Positions 9,026-21,772 of a DNA stretch of 64,000 bases are shown piece after piece. Made by a program: the position numbers and the translations under genes. Location: contig NZ_JACHYB010000001.1 in NCBI RefSeq assembly GCF_014192515.1, positions 1,054,001-1,118,000 on the forward strand, in the 5' to 3' direction. The stretch is from Microbacter margulisiae. Lineage in GTDB: Bacteria; Bacteroidota; Bacteroidia; Bacteroidales; Paludibacteraceae. Under the pieces are notes generated by a model. That model made no database searches. It was not told the DNA's origin and saw only the letters and a list, made by a program, of their open reading frames with translations. Positions within the stretch are counted from its first letter, which is position 1; every line of letters starts with the position of its first letter.

Positions 9026-9787
9026 TTATTGCTTTTCCGTCATGTATTTCCAATAACGTCGCGGCAAAAGCTGACAATGTAGCTTTGGATTAATTCGATC
9101 CTTGATAGTCGTGGATTTGAAATAGGCTTTCCACAACTGCTGGAACTTTTTCTCATCCTCCGCCATTAAGGCTTCATTCAGTTTTCCCCCGGGAAAAAGG
9201 GAAGTTGTTTCAAGTGTCATCTCCGTGACAGTTTTAAGATCATAATAAAACCCGTAATCTCTTTTGATGTCGTAAATAATCCATTTTTGGTCAGCAAAAC
9301 GTGCCTTGAAATGCTGAATGATTAATGGGAGGCAGTTATAATCAGGAGAAATAGGTGCGAAGAAGATATCATCTGCCGCTTTCTGAAAACGAACAAATTC
9401 AATCATTCGAAGCCGTTCCTTATTTACTTTTTGCGCCAGATTCCGAACTTGCAGGATATCATCATCAATCAAATTCAGTTCAATGGATACCTCGCTGTCA
9501 AATACCTTCCTGATGTATTGAAAGATAAGCCTGTCGCTCTCTTCTAATTCCGAAAGCCATACATAAGTCAGCATATTGCAGGCATTCGAAGAAAGTTTCT
9601 TTTTCAATGCTTTCCAAACACGCTCTGCTTTATCTTTTTGAGTAACAACAGTGTAATTCTCATCTACAAACAAAGGGTCAATCTCCTCCAATCCCAATAG
9701 TTTATCTGGAAAAGTTTTCCGAAAATAGGCATCAAAAACAGCAGACAACAAGCCTTCGAACGTTTTATCATAATGAAAAATAACCAT
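9026..9787 (-). CDS. DUF4130 / TIGR03915-like DNA-metabolism protein, partner of a radical SAM enzyme
   Basis: Protein of 253 residues beginning VIFHYDKTFEGLLSAVFDAY, the characteristic start of the DUF4130 family (SAM_7_link, TIGR03915). It contains the family block RMIEFVRFQKAADDIFFAPISP and ends with LLPRRYWKYMTEK. The biochemical role is unproven. In many bacteria the family is found next to a radical SAM protein of the TIGR03916 type, and related versions are fused to a uracil-DNA-glycosylase-like domain, which is why it is thought to act on DNA. Here the radical SAM gene ends 19 bases upstream in the same orientation, so the two form an operon. No glycosylase domain or gene is visible nearby. 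Confidence 0.85.
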   Translation of the reverse strand: MVIFHYDKTFEGLLSAVFDAYFRKTFPDKLLGLEEIDPLFVDENYTVVTQKDKAERVWKALKKKLSSNACNMLTYVWLSELEESDRLIFQYIRKVFDSEVSIELNLIDDDILQVRNLAQKVNKERLRMIEFVRFQKAADDIFFAPISPDYNCLPLIIQHFKARFADQKWIIYDIKRDYGFYYDLKTVTEMTLETTSLFPGGKLNEALMAEDEKKFQQLWKAYFKSTTIKDRINPKLHCQLLPRRYWKYMTEKQ

Positions 9788-9806
9788 AGAAATTCAACAA
9801 GGAGGA

Positions 9807-11072
9807 TTAAGGAAAGTTCAAGGACAGTTGTTGGGTGACAAATCGTTTGGACGAGCTCACACTACTGTCAGTCAGTGTTTTTCGAACATACTCGGGAGAA
9901 ATTTCATTTACGCTATGCACAGGAAGTTCCTTGCATGTAATGAAATATTGAGCTTTTTTCATGACCACTCCCATTTTTTTGAGCGTATCCCCAGTAATGC
10001 GACCGTAACGACGTGAAACAACAATAAGTTTTGCAGATTTCACACCAATGCCAGGAACACGTAAGATCAACTGATAATCCGCTTTATTAACATCAACCGG
10101 AAACATTTCAGGATGACGTAATGCCCACGACAGCTTTGGGTCGATCTCCAAGTCGAGATCAGGATATTGGTCATTCACAATTTCATCTACCTTAAACTCA
10201 TAAAAACGCATCAGCCAATCGGCTTGATACAAACGATTTTCACGAACTAATGGAGGTTGCTTAAGAACAGGAAGTCTCTTGTCGTAACTATTGACAGGCA
10301 CAAAACCGGAATAATAAACCCGCTTCATGCTTGGACGCTGATACAATGCCTCAGAAGTTTGTAAAATCTTCATGTCATTTTCATTCGTCGCTCCAATAAT
10401 CATTTGCGTACTCTGTCCGGCAGGAGCAAAGCGCGGAGCAAATCGATGTTTTTGCCGCTCTTCTTTGCTTTCCAATACGCCTTGTTGAATATAAAGCATG
10501 GGTTGGTAAACACTCGCATGATCTTTTTCAGGAGCAAGCATCTTCAGATTCTGTTCGATAGGAATTTCAATGTTCACACTTAAACGGTCAGCATATAAAC
10601 CGGCTTCGTGCACCAGATGTTCGCTTGCCCCCGGAATGCTCTTCATATGAATGTAACCATTAAATTTCCACACAGTACGTAAATCTTTCACCACACGAAC
10701 CATACGCTCCATCGTATAATCCGGATTACGAACTACACCCGAACTAAGAAATAATCCTTCGATGTAATTGCGACGATAAAACTCGATCGTCAACTCCACC
10801 AGTTCCGATACGCTAAACGTGGCGCGAGGCAAATCATTGCTCCTTCGGTTGATGCAATAAGCACAATCGTAAATACAATAATTGGTAAGCATAATCTTAA
10901 GCAAAGATATGCATCGTCCATCTTCGGTAAAGCTATGACATATACCCCAGCCTGCAGTATTCCCTATTCCTCCCGGAATATTCTTTCGGGAAGTTCCACT
11001 GGAAGCACATGAAACATCGTATTTCGCCGATTCTGCCAGTATTTTTAGTTTTTCAAGAATGTTATCCGTCAT
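9807..11072 (-). CDS. Putative DNA modification/repair radical SAM protein (TIGR03916-like)
   Basis: Radical SAM enzyme of 421 residues. The cluster-binding motif CxxxCxxC is at C66, C70 and C73 (NYCIYDCAYCINRRSND), and SSGVVRNPDYTMERMVRVV and the SVNIEIP strand are typical of the barrel. A helix-hairpin-helix (VPGIGVKSAKLIV, about 350-365) points to DNA contact. The frame is open to 11120, but the family start is MTDNILEKLKILAESAKYD at 11072; the upstream residues are not conserved-looking. It is the first gene of a two-gene operon with the DUF4130 protein. The substrate is unknown; a role in modification or repair of a DNA base is inferred from family context only. Confidence 0.88.
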   Translation of the reverse strand: MTDNILEKLKILAESAKYDVSCASSGTSRKNIPGGIGNTAGWGICHSFTEDGRCISLLKIMLTNYCIYDCAYCINRRSNDLPRATFSVSELVELTIEFYRRNYIEGLFLSSGVVRNPDYTMERMVRVVKDLRTVWKFNGYIHMKSIPGASEHLVHEAGLYADRLSVNIEIPIEQNLKMLAPEKDHASVYQPMLYIQQGVLESKEERQKHRFAPRFAPAGQSTQMIIGATNENDMKILQTSEALYQRPSMKRVYYSGFVPVNSYDKRLPVLKQPPLVRENRLYQADWLMRFYEFKVDEIVNDQYPDLDLEIDPKLSWALRHPEMFPVDVNKADYQLILRVPGIGVKSAKLIVVSRRYGRITGDTLKKMGVVMKKAQYFITCKELPVHSVNEISPEYVRKTLTDSSVSSSKRFVTQQLSLNFP

Positions 11073-11185
11073 ATATGCAAAGTAAGACATTCTGGAGGAA
11101 AAAATCAGAGTAGAAATCATAAAAAAAAGAACTGTTGAAAACTTTCGAATGAAAAGATTTTAGAGAGTTCAAATGCCTCCTATAA

Positions 11186-11222
11186 AACAAAAATGAGAAT
11201 ATTCCCGGAAGGACATTCTCAT
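11186..11222 (-). terminator. Terminator of the polyferredoxin operon
   Basis: ATGAGAAT (11193-11200) pairs perfectly with ATTCTCAT (11215-11222). Read on the minus strand, the hairpin is followed by TTTTGTTTTA. It lies 30 bases after the stop of the polyferredoxin gene. Confidence 0.8.
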
Positions 11223-11251
11223 TCTCATCTTCAATGCAACGCAGATATTTA

Positions 11252-12787
11252 TCAAAATCCAAAACTCTGGACTTCAATGTTTTTCTCTTTTTCTTTAGGT
11301 GGCTTCTTAGCCCACTGCTGGTCGTAATTGGCATGAACTACAATTGCTTTCGGTCGTGCAGGACATGCATATTCGCAACCACCACATCCTATACAAATTT
11401 CAGGCGTTACCTCGGGAATTCGTAATCCATCTTTATAATCGACCATTTTTACAGCCTGAGTAGGACAATGTTCGGAACAAGAACCACAATCGGTATGATT
11501 TTTATAAACGACACAATCCTCAAGTGTAAATGCAACGCGTCCCACTTGTGTTAATTGTTTTTCTTTCAATGTTAAAGGGGTTAATGCGCCTGCAGGACAA
11601 ACATCCATGCAAATGGTACAGTTAGGCTGGCAAAAACCTTTATCATAGTACATCCGCGGTTGCATCAATCCCATTATACCATAATCAAATACAGCAGGAA
11701 TCAAAACATTTGAGGGGCATTGCGTAACACAAGCATGACAGGCAGTACACCTCATATTAAAATGCTCTCTTTTCCCGGCACCTGGAGGCATAATCGGTAA
11801 TTGTTGAGTTGCAAGTTTTTTTGATTGTGATTGCGCCATTGCGAATGGAGCAGTCATCATTGCAGTGGTGCTCAAAGCTAAAAATTCACGTCTTCTTGTA
11901 TTGACCGTTTTTTCTACAGTAGGAACGGCTTTGTGGGACTTGCTAAACCCGGCAAATCGATAACCAATAGCATTCTGCGTACAGGAAGTCAAGCAATTAA
12001 AACATGTTACACAGCGAGAAGTATCGATAATGCTTTCTTTAGAATCAATGCACTGCGATTTACAACTACGTGAACAAACATTGCAATGGGTGCAAGCTGA
12101 TTCATTAATCACAACACGAAACAAGGAAAACCGGGATACTAATCCTAAAAAGGTTCCGACAGGGCAAATAGTGTTACAATAAAGCCTGCCCCGCAATAAA
12201 GACATGACGGCAATGGTAATCAAAAACAACGACGACACAACAATGGCGACCATGGAAATGCCTGACGCGCTAACAGGTAAAAAAGAATAAATTCCCATTG
12301 CAAAAGCTTTGTTCACAACAAAAGCATTTAAAGGAATTAAGGCTGGACGTACCAAATCTGCCAAAACCCGACCCATATTACTATATGGGTCAAGCAATAC
12401 AATTAAAGCACTGCTTCCGAGCATAAAAGATCCTACAGTCAAAGCAAGGATGGTATATCGTAGCCAATTTTTAGGCTTGGCATACTTTAGAACGCGACGT
12501 TGCCTGCGTTTCTTTTTTCCTGCAGAAAAACGACTAAAAAAGTCTTGTAAAATACCGGCAGGACAAATCACAGAACAATAAATGCGACCAAATAATAATG
12601 TCAATAATAAAATAACTATCACGATTCCCCACATGCTGTCCAGTATTGCAGGCACCAACTGCACATGAAGGATAACATCCCATTTAATAGGGAGCAGATG
12701 AAATACATCTATAAAAAAAAGAACTGTCGGAATAAAAATCAACAATGCCAATACTACCCGAAGCCACTTCAATCCATTTGTTTTCAT
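11252..12787 (-). CDS. Membrane-bound polyferredoxin (NapH-like core plus C-terminal ferredoxin domains)
   Basis: 511-residue electron-transfer protein. It has about six hydrophobic segments in the first 215 residues, including two CxxxCP motifs at membrane borders (YCSVICPAG and YCNTICPVG) as in NapH/CcoG-type proteins. A cytoplasmic-type double ferredoxin follows (CTHCNVCSRSCKSQCID, CVTCFNCLTSC). At about 300 there is an internal twin-arginine-like stretch (TRRREFLALSTTAMM), then a second ferredoxin module with several CxxCxxC clusters (CTACHACVTQCP, CTICMDVCP, CGSCSEHCP, CIGCGGCEYACP). The layout resembles a fusion of NapH and NapG. It lies 18 bases after a DUF362 gene, a pairing I have seen in other Bacteroidales. 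The donor and acceptor are unknown. Confidence 0.85.
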   Translation of the reverse strand: MKTNGLKWLRVVLALLIFIPTVLFFIDVFHLLPIKWDVILHVQLVPAILDSMWGIVIVILLLTLLFGRIYCSVICPAGILQDFFSRFSAGKKKRRQRRVLKYAKPKNWLRYTILALTVGSFMLGSSALIVLLDPYSNMGRVLADLVRPALIPLNAFVVNKAFAMGIYSFLPVSASGISMVAIVVSSLFLITIAVMSLLRGRLYCNTICPVGTFLGLVSRFSLFRVVINESACTHCNVCSRSCKSQCIDSKESIIDTSRCVTCFNCLTSCTQNAIGYRFAGFSKSHKAVPTVEKTVNTRRREFLALSTTAMMTAPFAMAQSQSKKLATQQLPIMPPGAGKREHFNMRCTACHACVTQCPSNVLIPAVFDYGIMGLMQPRMYYDKGFCQPNCTICMDVCPAGALTPLTLKEKQLTQVGRVAFTLEDCVVYKNHTDCGSCSEHCPTQAVKMVDYKDGLRIPEVTPEICIGCGGCEYACPARPKAIVVHANYDQQWAKKPPKEKEKNIEVQSFGF

Positions 12788-12805
12788 AAGTTGATAATAC
12801 AGGCA

Positions 12806-13738
12806 TTAAATTTTAATCCTATCAATACGTAACTTATTCAGATCATCTGTCCCCAAATGTAAAGCCTGCCCCATCCCGATATGTTCGACTTCGCTAATAT
12901 CCATCTTTTGCACCTGATTGAAGAATCTTACAGATGCAGCATCAGCAGCAATAATATCAGGAGACACTATCAATGTTTTGAGTAATGCCGTATCAGCAAC
13001 AGATTTTCCTTGAGGTCCGTTTTTAAACATAATACGATATGCATCTACAATATTCAAAGCGGGCCTTTTATGAAAAGTACAGATGTCTGCAATACATTGT
13101 TGCAGATCTGTTTTATGGAAATGTTCCCGATCCCACACAACACCCATATAATTCTTCATGGAGATAGTCATTTTTGCACCTCCATGATTTTTAAGAATAG
13201 GCATATTAAACCACACATCACAATCAAGTAACGATTTATGAATAGCAGTTTGCTTAAGTTTTTTCCCTTGAGGAATTGACACAGTCCGGAAAAAACTTTG
13301 ATCATTAGCAGGAACCATAATGCCACCCGCAGCTTCAACGGCACCTTTAATTCCACTATCAACATAACATCTATCCCATTGGTTACAAGTATGATCAAAC
13401 ACTTCAACCCGCTTAGCACCAGCAGAATAACACTGATGCACCATCGCTCCAACCAAAGCAGGATTAGTATTTGCAGCTAATTCGGGAGTCTTATCCCAGC
13501 CAATGTTAGGCTTCAAAACAACAGTTTGTCCTTTTTTGACAAATGCGCTAATGCCACCAAATTTAGCTAATGCCCGATCCAACATGATAGCTGGTTCCCC
13601 ACCCATAACAGCCACCAAGTCAGGTGTAGAACTAACAGCTATTCGATTATTTTTCAATGCAGCTTCCAGTTTATCAAAGCGCAATGTCGAAGCTACTCCT
13701 GTCATAGCTGCCGTTAAAAGAAAATCACGTCGCTTCAT
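12806..13738 (-). CDS. DUF362 domain protein with twin-arginine signal
   Basis: 310-residue exported protein. The N-terminus MKRRDFLLTAAMTGVAST is a Tat-type signal (RRDFL), which suggests export of a folded, cofactor-bearing protein. The body has the DUF362 signatures VLKPNIGWDKTPELAANTNP, FNMPILKNHGGAKMTISMKNYMGVV and PDIIAADAASVRFF. DUF362 proteins are often fused to ferredoxins; here the ferredoxin is supplied by the next gene. The function is unproven. It is the first gene of a two-gene operon driven by the promoter at 13772-13801. Confidence 0.88.
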   Translation of the reverse strand: MKRRDFLLTAAMTGVASTLRFDKLEAALKNNRIAVSSTPDLVAVMGGEPAIMLDRALAKFGGISAFVKKGQTVVLKPNIGWDKTPELAANTNPALVGAMVHQCYSAGAKRVEVFDHTCNQWDRCYVDSGIKGAVEAAGGIMVPANDQSFFRTVSIPQGKKLKQTAIHKSLLDCDVWFNMPILKNHGGAKMTISMKNYMGVVWDREHFHKTDLQQCIADICTFHKRPALNIVDAYRIMFKNGPQGKSVADTALLKTLIVSPDIIAADAASVRFFNQVQKMDISEVEHIGMGQALHLGTDDLNKLRIDRIKI

Positions 13739-13771
13739 TGTAGTATATTTTGTTGTTAATTAATAGTCAAA

Positions 13772-13801
13772 CAAATATATCTTTCTTGCCGATTAAGCAA
13801 A
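13772..13801 (-). promoter_or_regulatory. Bacteroidetes-type promoter of the DUF362-polyferredoxin operon
   Basis: On the minus strand TTTG (13801-13798), 18 bases, then TATATTTG (13779-13772). The start codon of the DUF362 gene is 33 bases further. The remaining spacer up to the rRNA terminator (about 13802-13994) is AT-rich and shows nothing else I can name. Confidence 0.75.
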
Positions 13802-13994
13802 GCAGAAATACAACATTACAAAAATACGATAATAAAGTTACATGACATAAGACAAAGTAAAAATAAATGCTCTTAAAAGAAAATAAATAGCCGCAATGTA
13901 TTTATCCCTTATGTCCTGAAATAATAATCTATTTACGGAATTAAAGTAAATCAAACGTTCTGCTTTTTTGAACAGGGGAGTGAGGTTGTTATGG

Positions 13995-14037
13995 AAAAAA
14001 AAAGAGAGCCTCATTTGTTATCAAATGAAGCTCTCTT
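13995..14037 (-). terminator. rRNA operon terminator
   Basis: A long hairpin: AAGAGAGC...TCATTTG (14002-14017) against CAAATGA...GCTCTCTT (14022-14037) with one mismatch and a 4-base loop, followed on the minus strand by nine T. It lies immediately after 5S rRNA and is the strongest intrinsic terminator in the window. Confidence 0.93.
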
Positions 14038-14042
14038 AAAAA

Positions 14043-14152
<110 letters not shown>

Positions 14153-14314
14153 ATCTTCTGGCCCTCCGGCTTATCTTTACCTGAGGCTGCCAATATATTT
14201 TGTATGACTTACCAAAAAACAAGAAAGAAAATACCCTAAAGTTGGCAACGGCTCCAATAGCACTACTGAACCTTACACCTTGCTACCTGACTGGGTAGCT
14301 ACAAACTTACAAAA

Positions 14315-17206
<2,892 letters not shown>

Positions 17207-17371
17207 TCTAAAACGTATCTCCCTGTTGCCAGAAAAATACATCTCATTTGTTTCTTTTGCGTTAAGCTCAGTATCACTACTTTCACCCTTCGCCTTACTT
17301 TACTCGTTTCTCTCTTGTTTTTCAATATGTCAAAGACCTTACGGCGTTGCCTTCTGGCTCTACGCCTTGCG

Positions 17372-17458
17372 TGGAGTGATACGGATTCGAACCGTGCGCA
17401 CTGCTCAAACCCGCTCTGGGTTTATTACCGTGCAGACCCCTTGTGGTCATGTTACTCC
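17372..17458 (-). pseudogene. tRNA-like relic in the 23S-tRNA-Ala spacer
   Basis: On the minus strand 5' GGAGTAA (17458-17452) can pair with the 3' strand ending ACTCC (6 of 7 acceptor pairs), and a canonical T arm ACGG-TTCGAAT-CCGT lies at the exact tRNA spacing. A 5-bp stem AAACC/GGTTT with a 7-base loop stands where an anticodon arm would be, but the loop lacks U33 and the D-arm region is too long (87 bases in all). The last 24 bases agree with the tRNA-Ala 3' end at 20 of 24 positions, including 15 identical bases over the T arm. I read it as a decayed or partly duplicated tRNA, not a working one. The rest of the spacer (17207-17371 and 17459-17640) shows nothing further. Confidence 0.5.
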
Positions 17459-17640
17459 TTCTTTCATCTTTTGTCCCTTGTCTCTTCCGCTTCCCGCGCT
17501 CGGGTTGCTTGCTCTTTACCGGGAGGATTCCAGCATGCTCCTGCTTTTTCTTAATTGCTCATCAATCCTGTGCCTGCCATACTGGCTTTGCATTGCTCCC
17601 TGCCCATGCCAAACAACCTCCCCTGGTTGTCCCCTTTTTG

Positions 17641-17714
17641 TGGAGAATAACGGATTCGAACCGTTGACCCTCTGCGTGCAAGGCAGATGCTCTAGCCAGC
17701 TGAGCTAATCCCCC
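17641..17714 (-). tRNA. tRNA-Ala (TGC)
   Basis: Complete cloverleaf of 74 nt on the minus strand: acceptor GGGGGAT with ATTCTCC plus A73; D arm AGCTCAGCTGG; anticodon stem TCTGC/GCAGA around loop CTTGCAC, so the anticodon is TGC; T arm ACGGTTCGAATCCGT. CCA is not encoded. It is the usual second tRNA of the 16S-23S spacer. Confidence 0.95.
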
Positions 17715-17828
17715 TTATGCTATACAATTCATAATTGATAATTGACAATTATACCTGACTGTTTATGCTCCTGACTATTTGACTCGTCCTTCGCCAATTG
17801 TCACTGTCCATTGCCAATTGTTTTTTTG

Positions 17829-17902
17829 TAGTCCCAGGCAGAGTTGAACTGCCGACCTCTACATTATCAGTGTAGCGCTCTAACCAACTGAGCTATAGGA
17901 CT
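17829..17902 (-). tRNA. tRNA-Ile (GAT)
   Basis: Complete cloverleaf of 74 nt on the minus strand: acceptor AGTCCTA with TGGGACT; D arm AGCTCAGTTGGTTAGAGC; anticodon stem CTACA/TGTAG around loop CTGATAA, so the anticodon is GAT; T arm GGCAGTTCAACTCTGCC. It is the first tRNA of the 16S-23S spacer. Confidence 0.95.
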
Positions 17903-18053
17903 GTTCTTTCCCCCTGCCTTGAGGATCCGTGCTGCATCTTTTCTCTTTCCGCAGCTTTTATCATGAAAAACAACTTTTGCAGTACACAAGTCAGGCTGTC
18001 TTGACCTAACCTTTGTCTTGTGCCTCTTTCAAGGGTTTCAGAGACATCTCTCC

Positions 18054-19581
<1,528 letters not shown>

Positions 19582-19805
19582 TTAATCTCTTTTGTTCTTT
19601 CTGTCTTTTCTGCTCGCGCTGAAAAAACTTGTTCTGCTCAGGATGTCTCCTTTTTATTTTGCCTGTACCCCGGTCTCTAACCGAAATACAAACCCCCTGT
19701 TTTGGCTCTTGACGGTTAGCTCTTTTCTAACCTTTCCTTGTATACTACATTTGTTGTTCATTCTTCCAAAGATCGCTCGCCCGCCTGCCCTGGCGAAACG
19801 GACTG

Positions 19806-19835
19806 CAAAGATACTGCTTTTTTTCGGTCTGCAAA
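19806..19835 (-). promoter_or_regulatory. rRNA promoter, proximal copy
   Basis: On the minus strand TTTG (19835-19832), 18 bases, TATCTTTG (19813-19806). It is followed by GCAG and a GCCAGGG motif that recur downstream of the distal promoter, so the two promoter segments appear to be a duplication. The leader from here to 16S is about 220 bases. Confidence 0.8.
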
Positions 19836-19901
19836 ATATCTTGTGCTCTTTTTTTCCGCCCCCCTGATCAGGAACTCTCATGTCCCCTGGCAAAGCGGCT
19901 G

Positions 19902-19934
19902 CAAAGATAAGCCCTTTTTTATTCCCATTCCAAA
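19902..19934 (-). promoter_or_regulatory. rRNA promoter, distal copy
   Basis: On the minus strand TTTG (19934-19931), 21 bases, TATCTTTG (19909-19902), then GCAGCCGCTTTGCCAGGG, which resembles the segment after the proximal promoter. It lies 96 bases upstream of it. Two tandem start sites would fit strong growth-rate-dependent expression. Confidence 0.75.
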
Positions 19935-20517
19935 TTTATCCCCCTTTTTTATCCTATTTTCCCTCAAAAAACATACAACAAACTGAAATATAAGAATATA
20001 TTTTTCCCCCATTTATCCACCGGACTCTGCCCTAAATGAAAAAATAAGGCCAAAATACATCCAAAATACCCTCCCATATCATGATTATCCATCCTGAATA
20101 ATCAAATTCCTCTCTCAAAAAATAGAAAAAAAACCAATGTCTTGTCCTCAGCATTCCCTTTTTCCCCCCTTTTCGCTAAAATCTTTATGGAAAGCCTGCA
20201 AAAAATATACGTTAAAACAAATTACACCTGAGTTGTGTATAATAAATCCAACAATAGATCATGGAAGGCGCAAAGCACCATAGACGGGTTAACCACAAGG
20301 TTTATTAGCTGATAACAAAAAGGGGGAAATAGAGTTCGAAGAGAGACAATTAACCTTTGGAATCTTGTATATCAAACCTGAATAGCCGTTTTTGTCAAAA
20401 AACAATTATTAGCGGGTTTCATTCACAAGTTGTCCCCAGTTGGGATGAAAAAAATATAGTTTTTGGGTTTAAATGTGGAAATGTGTTATTGACAGGGGGT
20501 TTCTTCATTCATTTGAT
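19935..20517. other. Intergenic region between rRNA promoters and rteC
   Basis: About 580 AT-rich bases without a convincing gene. A 7-bp inverted repeat TGATTAT/ATAATCA is at 20082-20104. At 20429-20446 a short stretch (CAACTGGGGACAACTTGT on the minus strand) resembles a segment inside rteC (20824-20841). Otherwise I see nothing in it. Confidence 0.5.
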
Positions 20518-21408
20518 TCAAAACCACATGGAAATCAGAAAAATGAGGGAGAGTACTTTTTCGCTTAAGTCTTCGTCAATCTTCCGGAGCAGGGCTTCTT
20601 TAAGGGTATCCATAAATTTGGATGGATTGGTACGGATTTTGATTTCAAGAAAGGTGCGGTAAATATCTGTAAGACGGGTATTAAAGACTTGCTCAAACAG
20701 TGCGGAAAGCTCCCTTATCTCGCAATGACCGTTATTGATACACCCTGCTGAGCAGATGGCATAGATGAGTTCTATTAATGATGTTTTACTATCCGTCCAT
20801 TGTAAAACGCTATTACAAGCGCTCCCAACTTGTCCCCAATTTGGATTTGAGGCTTTCAGTGACAAGACTTCCAATTCAGTATTGAGGTATGCTTCGAGCC
20901 GGTCATTTGCAATGATTTTTGCCACCATGTAATCATGGCTGGTTGAAAATTCAGGATCGGCATAAAACATCAAGCTATCCTGGTAAAGATGGAGATTTTC
21001 TTTACCGCGAAGGAAGTATTTGTCATCGAGTAAGGTGGATCTCATCCTGTAGTATTGGTAAAACTCGAGATGTTCGTTGAAAAAGAGAGTGAGTTTTTCA
21101 AGCTCCTGACATATGTAGTTATGTTGTAACTCAAAGACTCCCATTGGTCGGCGGCTTTCGATATTGAAAATTTCAACATAATAAATCAGCTTGCTGAATA
21201 TATCGGGTTTTATCTCTTTGAAAAAAAGAATTTCATCATCGTTATTTTTAAACTTATAGTCAACAATAAAGGATTTTAGGCGACTAAGTGCTTCTTTAAT
21301 ACACGTAATGGATTTTTGTGATTTTCTGATGATATTAGGTTCTTCCAAATCAATGGCTTGCAATTGAGCATTCAGATTCTTACTGATCCGGGTTGTTGTA
21401 TTTATCAT
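20518..21408 (-). CDS. RteC domain protein
   Basis: 296-residue protein of the RteC family. In the Bacteroides conjugative transposon CTnDOT, RteC activates excision genes by binding upstream DNA. Family features seen: YYRMRSTLLDDKYFLRG (about 118-135), YMVAKIIANDRLEAYLNTEL, WTDSKTSLIELIYAICSAG, and near the C-terminus DIYRTFLEIKIRTNPSKFMDTLKEALLRKIDED. The length is normal for the family. Its partners RteA/RteB are absent, and the only other mobile gene in phase is the integrase 364 bases upstream. Many Bacteroidota keep such rteC-integrase pairs as remnants, so activity on a resident excision system cannot be assumed. Confidence 0.85.
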   Translation of the reverse strand: MINTTTRISKNLNAQLQAIDLEEPNIIRKSQKSITCIKEALSRLKSFIVDYKFKNNDDEILFFKEIKPDIFSKLIYYVEIFNIESRRPMGVFELQHNYICQELEKLTLFFNEHLEFYQYYRMRSTLLDDKYFLRGKENLHLYQDSLMFYADPEFSTSHDYMVAKIIANDRLEAYLNTELEVLSLKASNPNWGQVGSACNSVLQWTDSKTSLIELIYAICSAGCINNGHCEIRELSALFEQVFNTRLTDIYRTFLEIKIRTNPSKFMDTLKEALLRKIDEDLSEKVLSLIFLISMWF

Positions 21409-21556
21409 TTCAAATAAAGGCTACTTAACTACTAATTTCAATTTATTTAATTAATCTGGTTAGCTGTAAATCAACAGCTTAATTATCACAAGGCATTAAC
21501 TCTTCCTTTCTTTCAATAATTGATAATATCAGATACAAAAAATTAAATTGAACCTA

Positions 21557-21564
21557 CAAAAATA
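21557..21564 (-). promoter_or_regulatory. Possible -7 box for rteC
   Basis: TATTTTTG on the minus strand matches TAnnTTTG; no clear TTTG is found at -33. The region 21409-21704 between rteC and the integrase terminator is AT-rich and holds no gene I can support. Confidence 0.35.
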
Positions 21565-21704
21565 CAACTTATAAAATAAGAAGTAGTATGAAATTTAGAT
21601 AATCATGTTATACAGCATAATGTTAATCACATATTTTTTTATTTTTAGATATACTGACATTTTTAGATTGCCATATCTGTTAAATTGAAGTTGATCCATA
21701 AGCA

Positions 21705-21743
21705 ATAAAAAAGGATTTCCGGGAGCAACCTGAAAATCCTTTT
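21705..21743 (-). terminator. Terminator of the integrase gene
   Basis: AAAAGGATTT (21709-21718) pairs with AAATCCTTTT (21734-21743), with further CC/GG pairing inside, and the minus strand continues TTTTTTATTG. It lies 30 bases after the integrase stop and separates it from rteC. Confidence 0.85.
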
Positions 21744-21772
21744 CTAGGAGTAGATGAAGAATTATTACTAAT

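Noticed and set aside
17372..17458. A selenocysteine tRNA or functional long-variable-arm tRNA
   Set aside because: No TCA anticodon, no U33, and the D-arm region cannot be folded normally; only the T and acceptor arms are tRNA-like.
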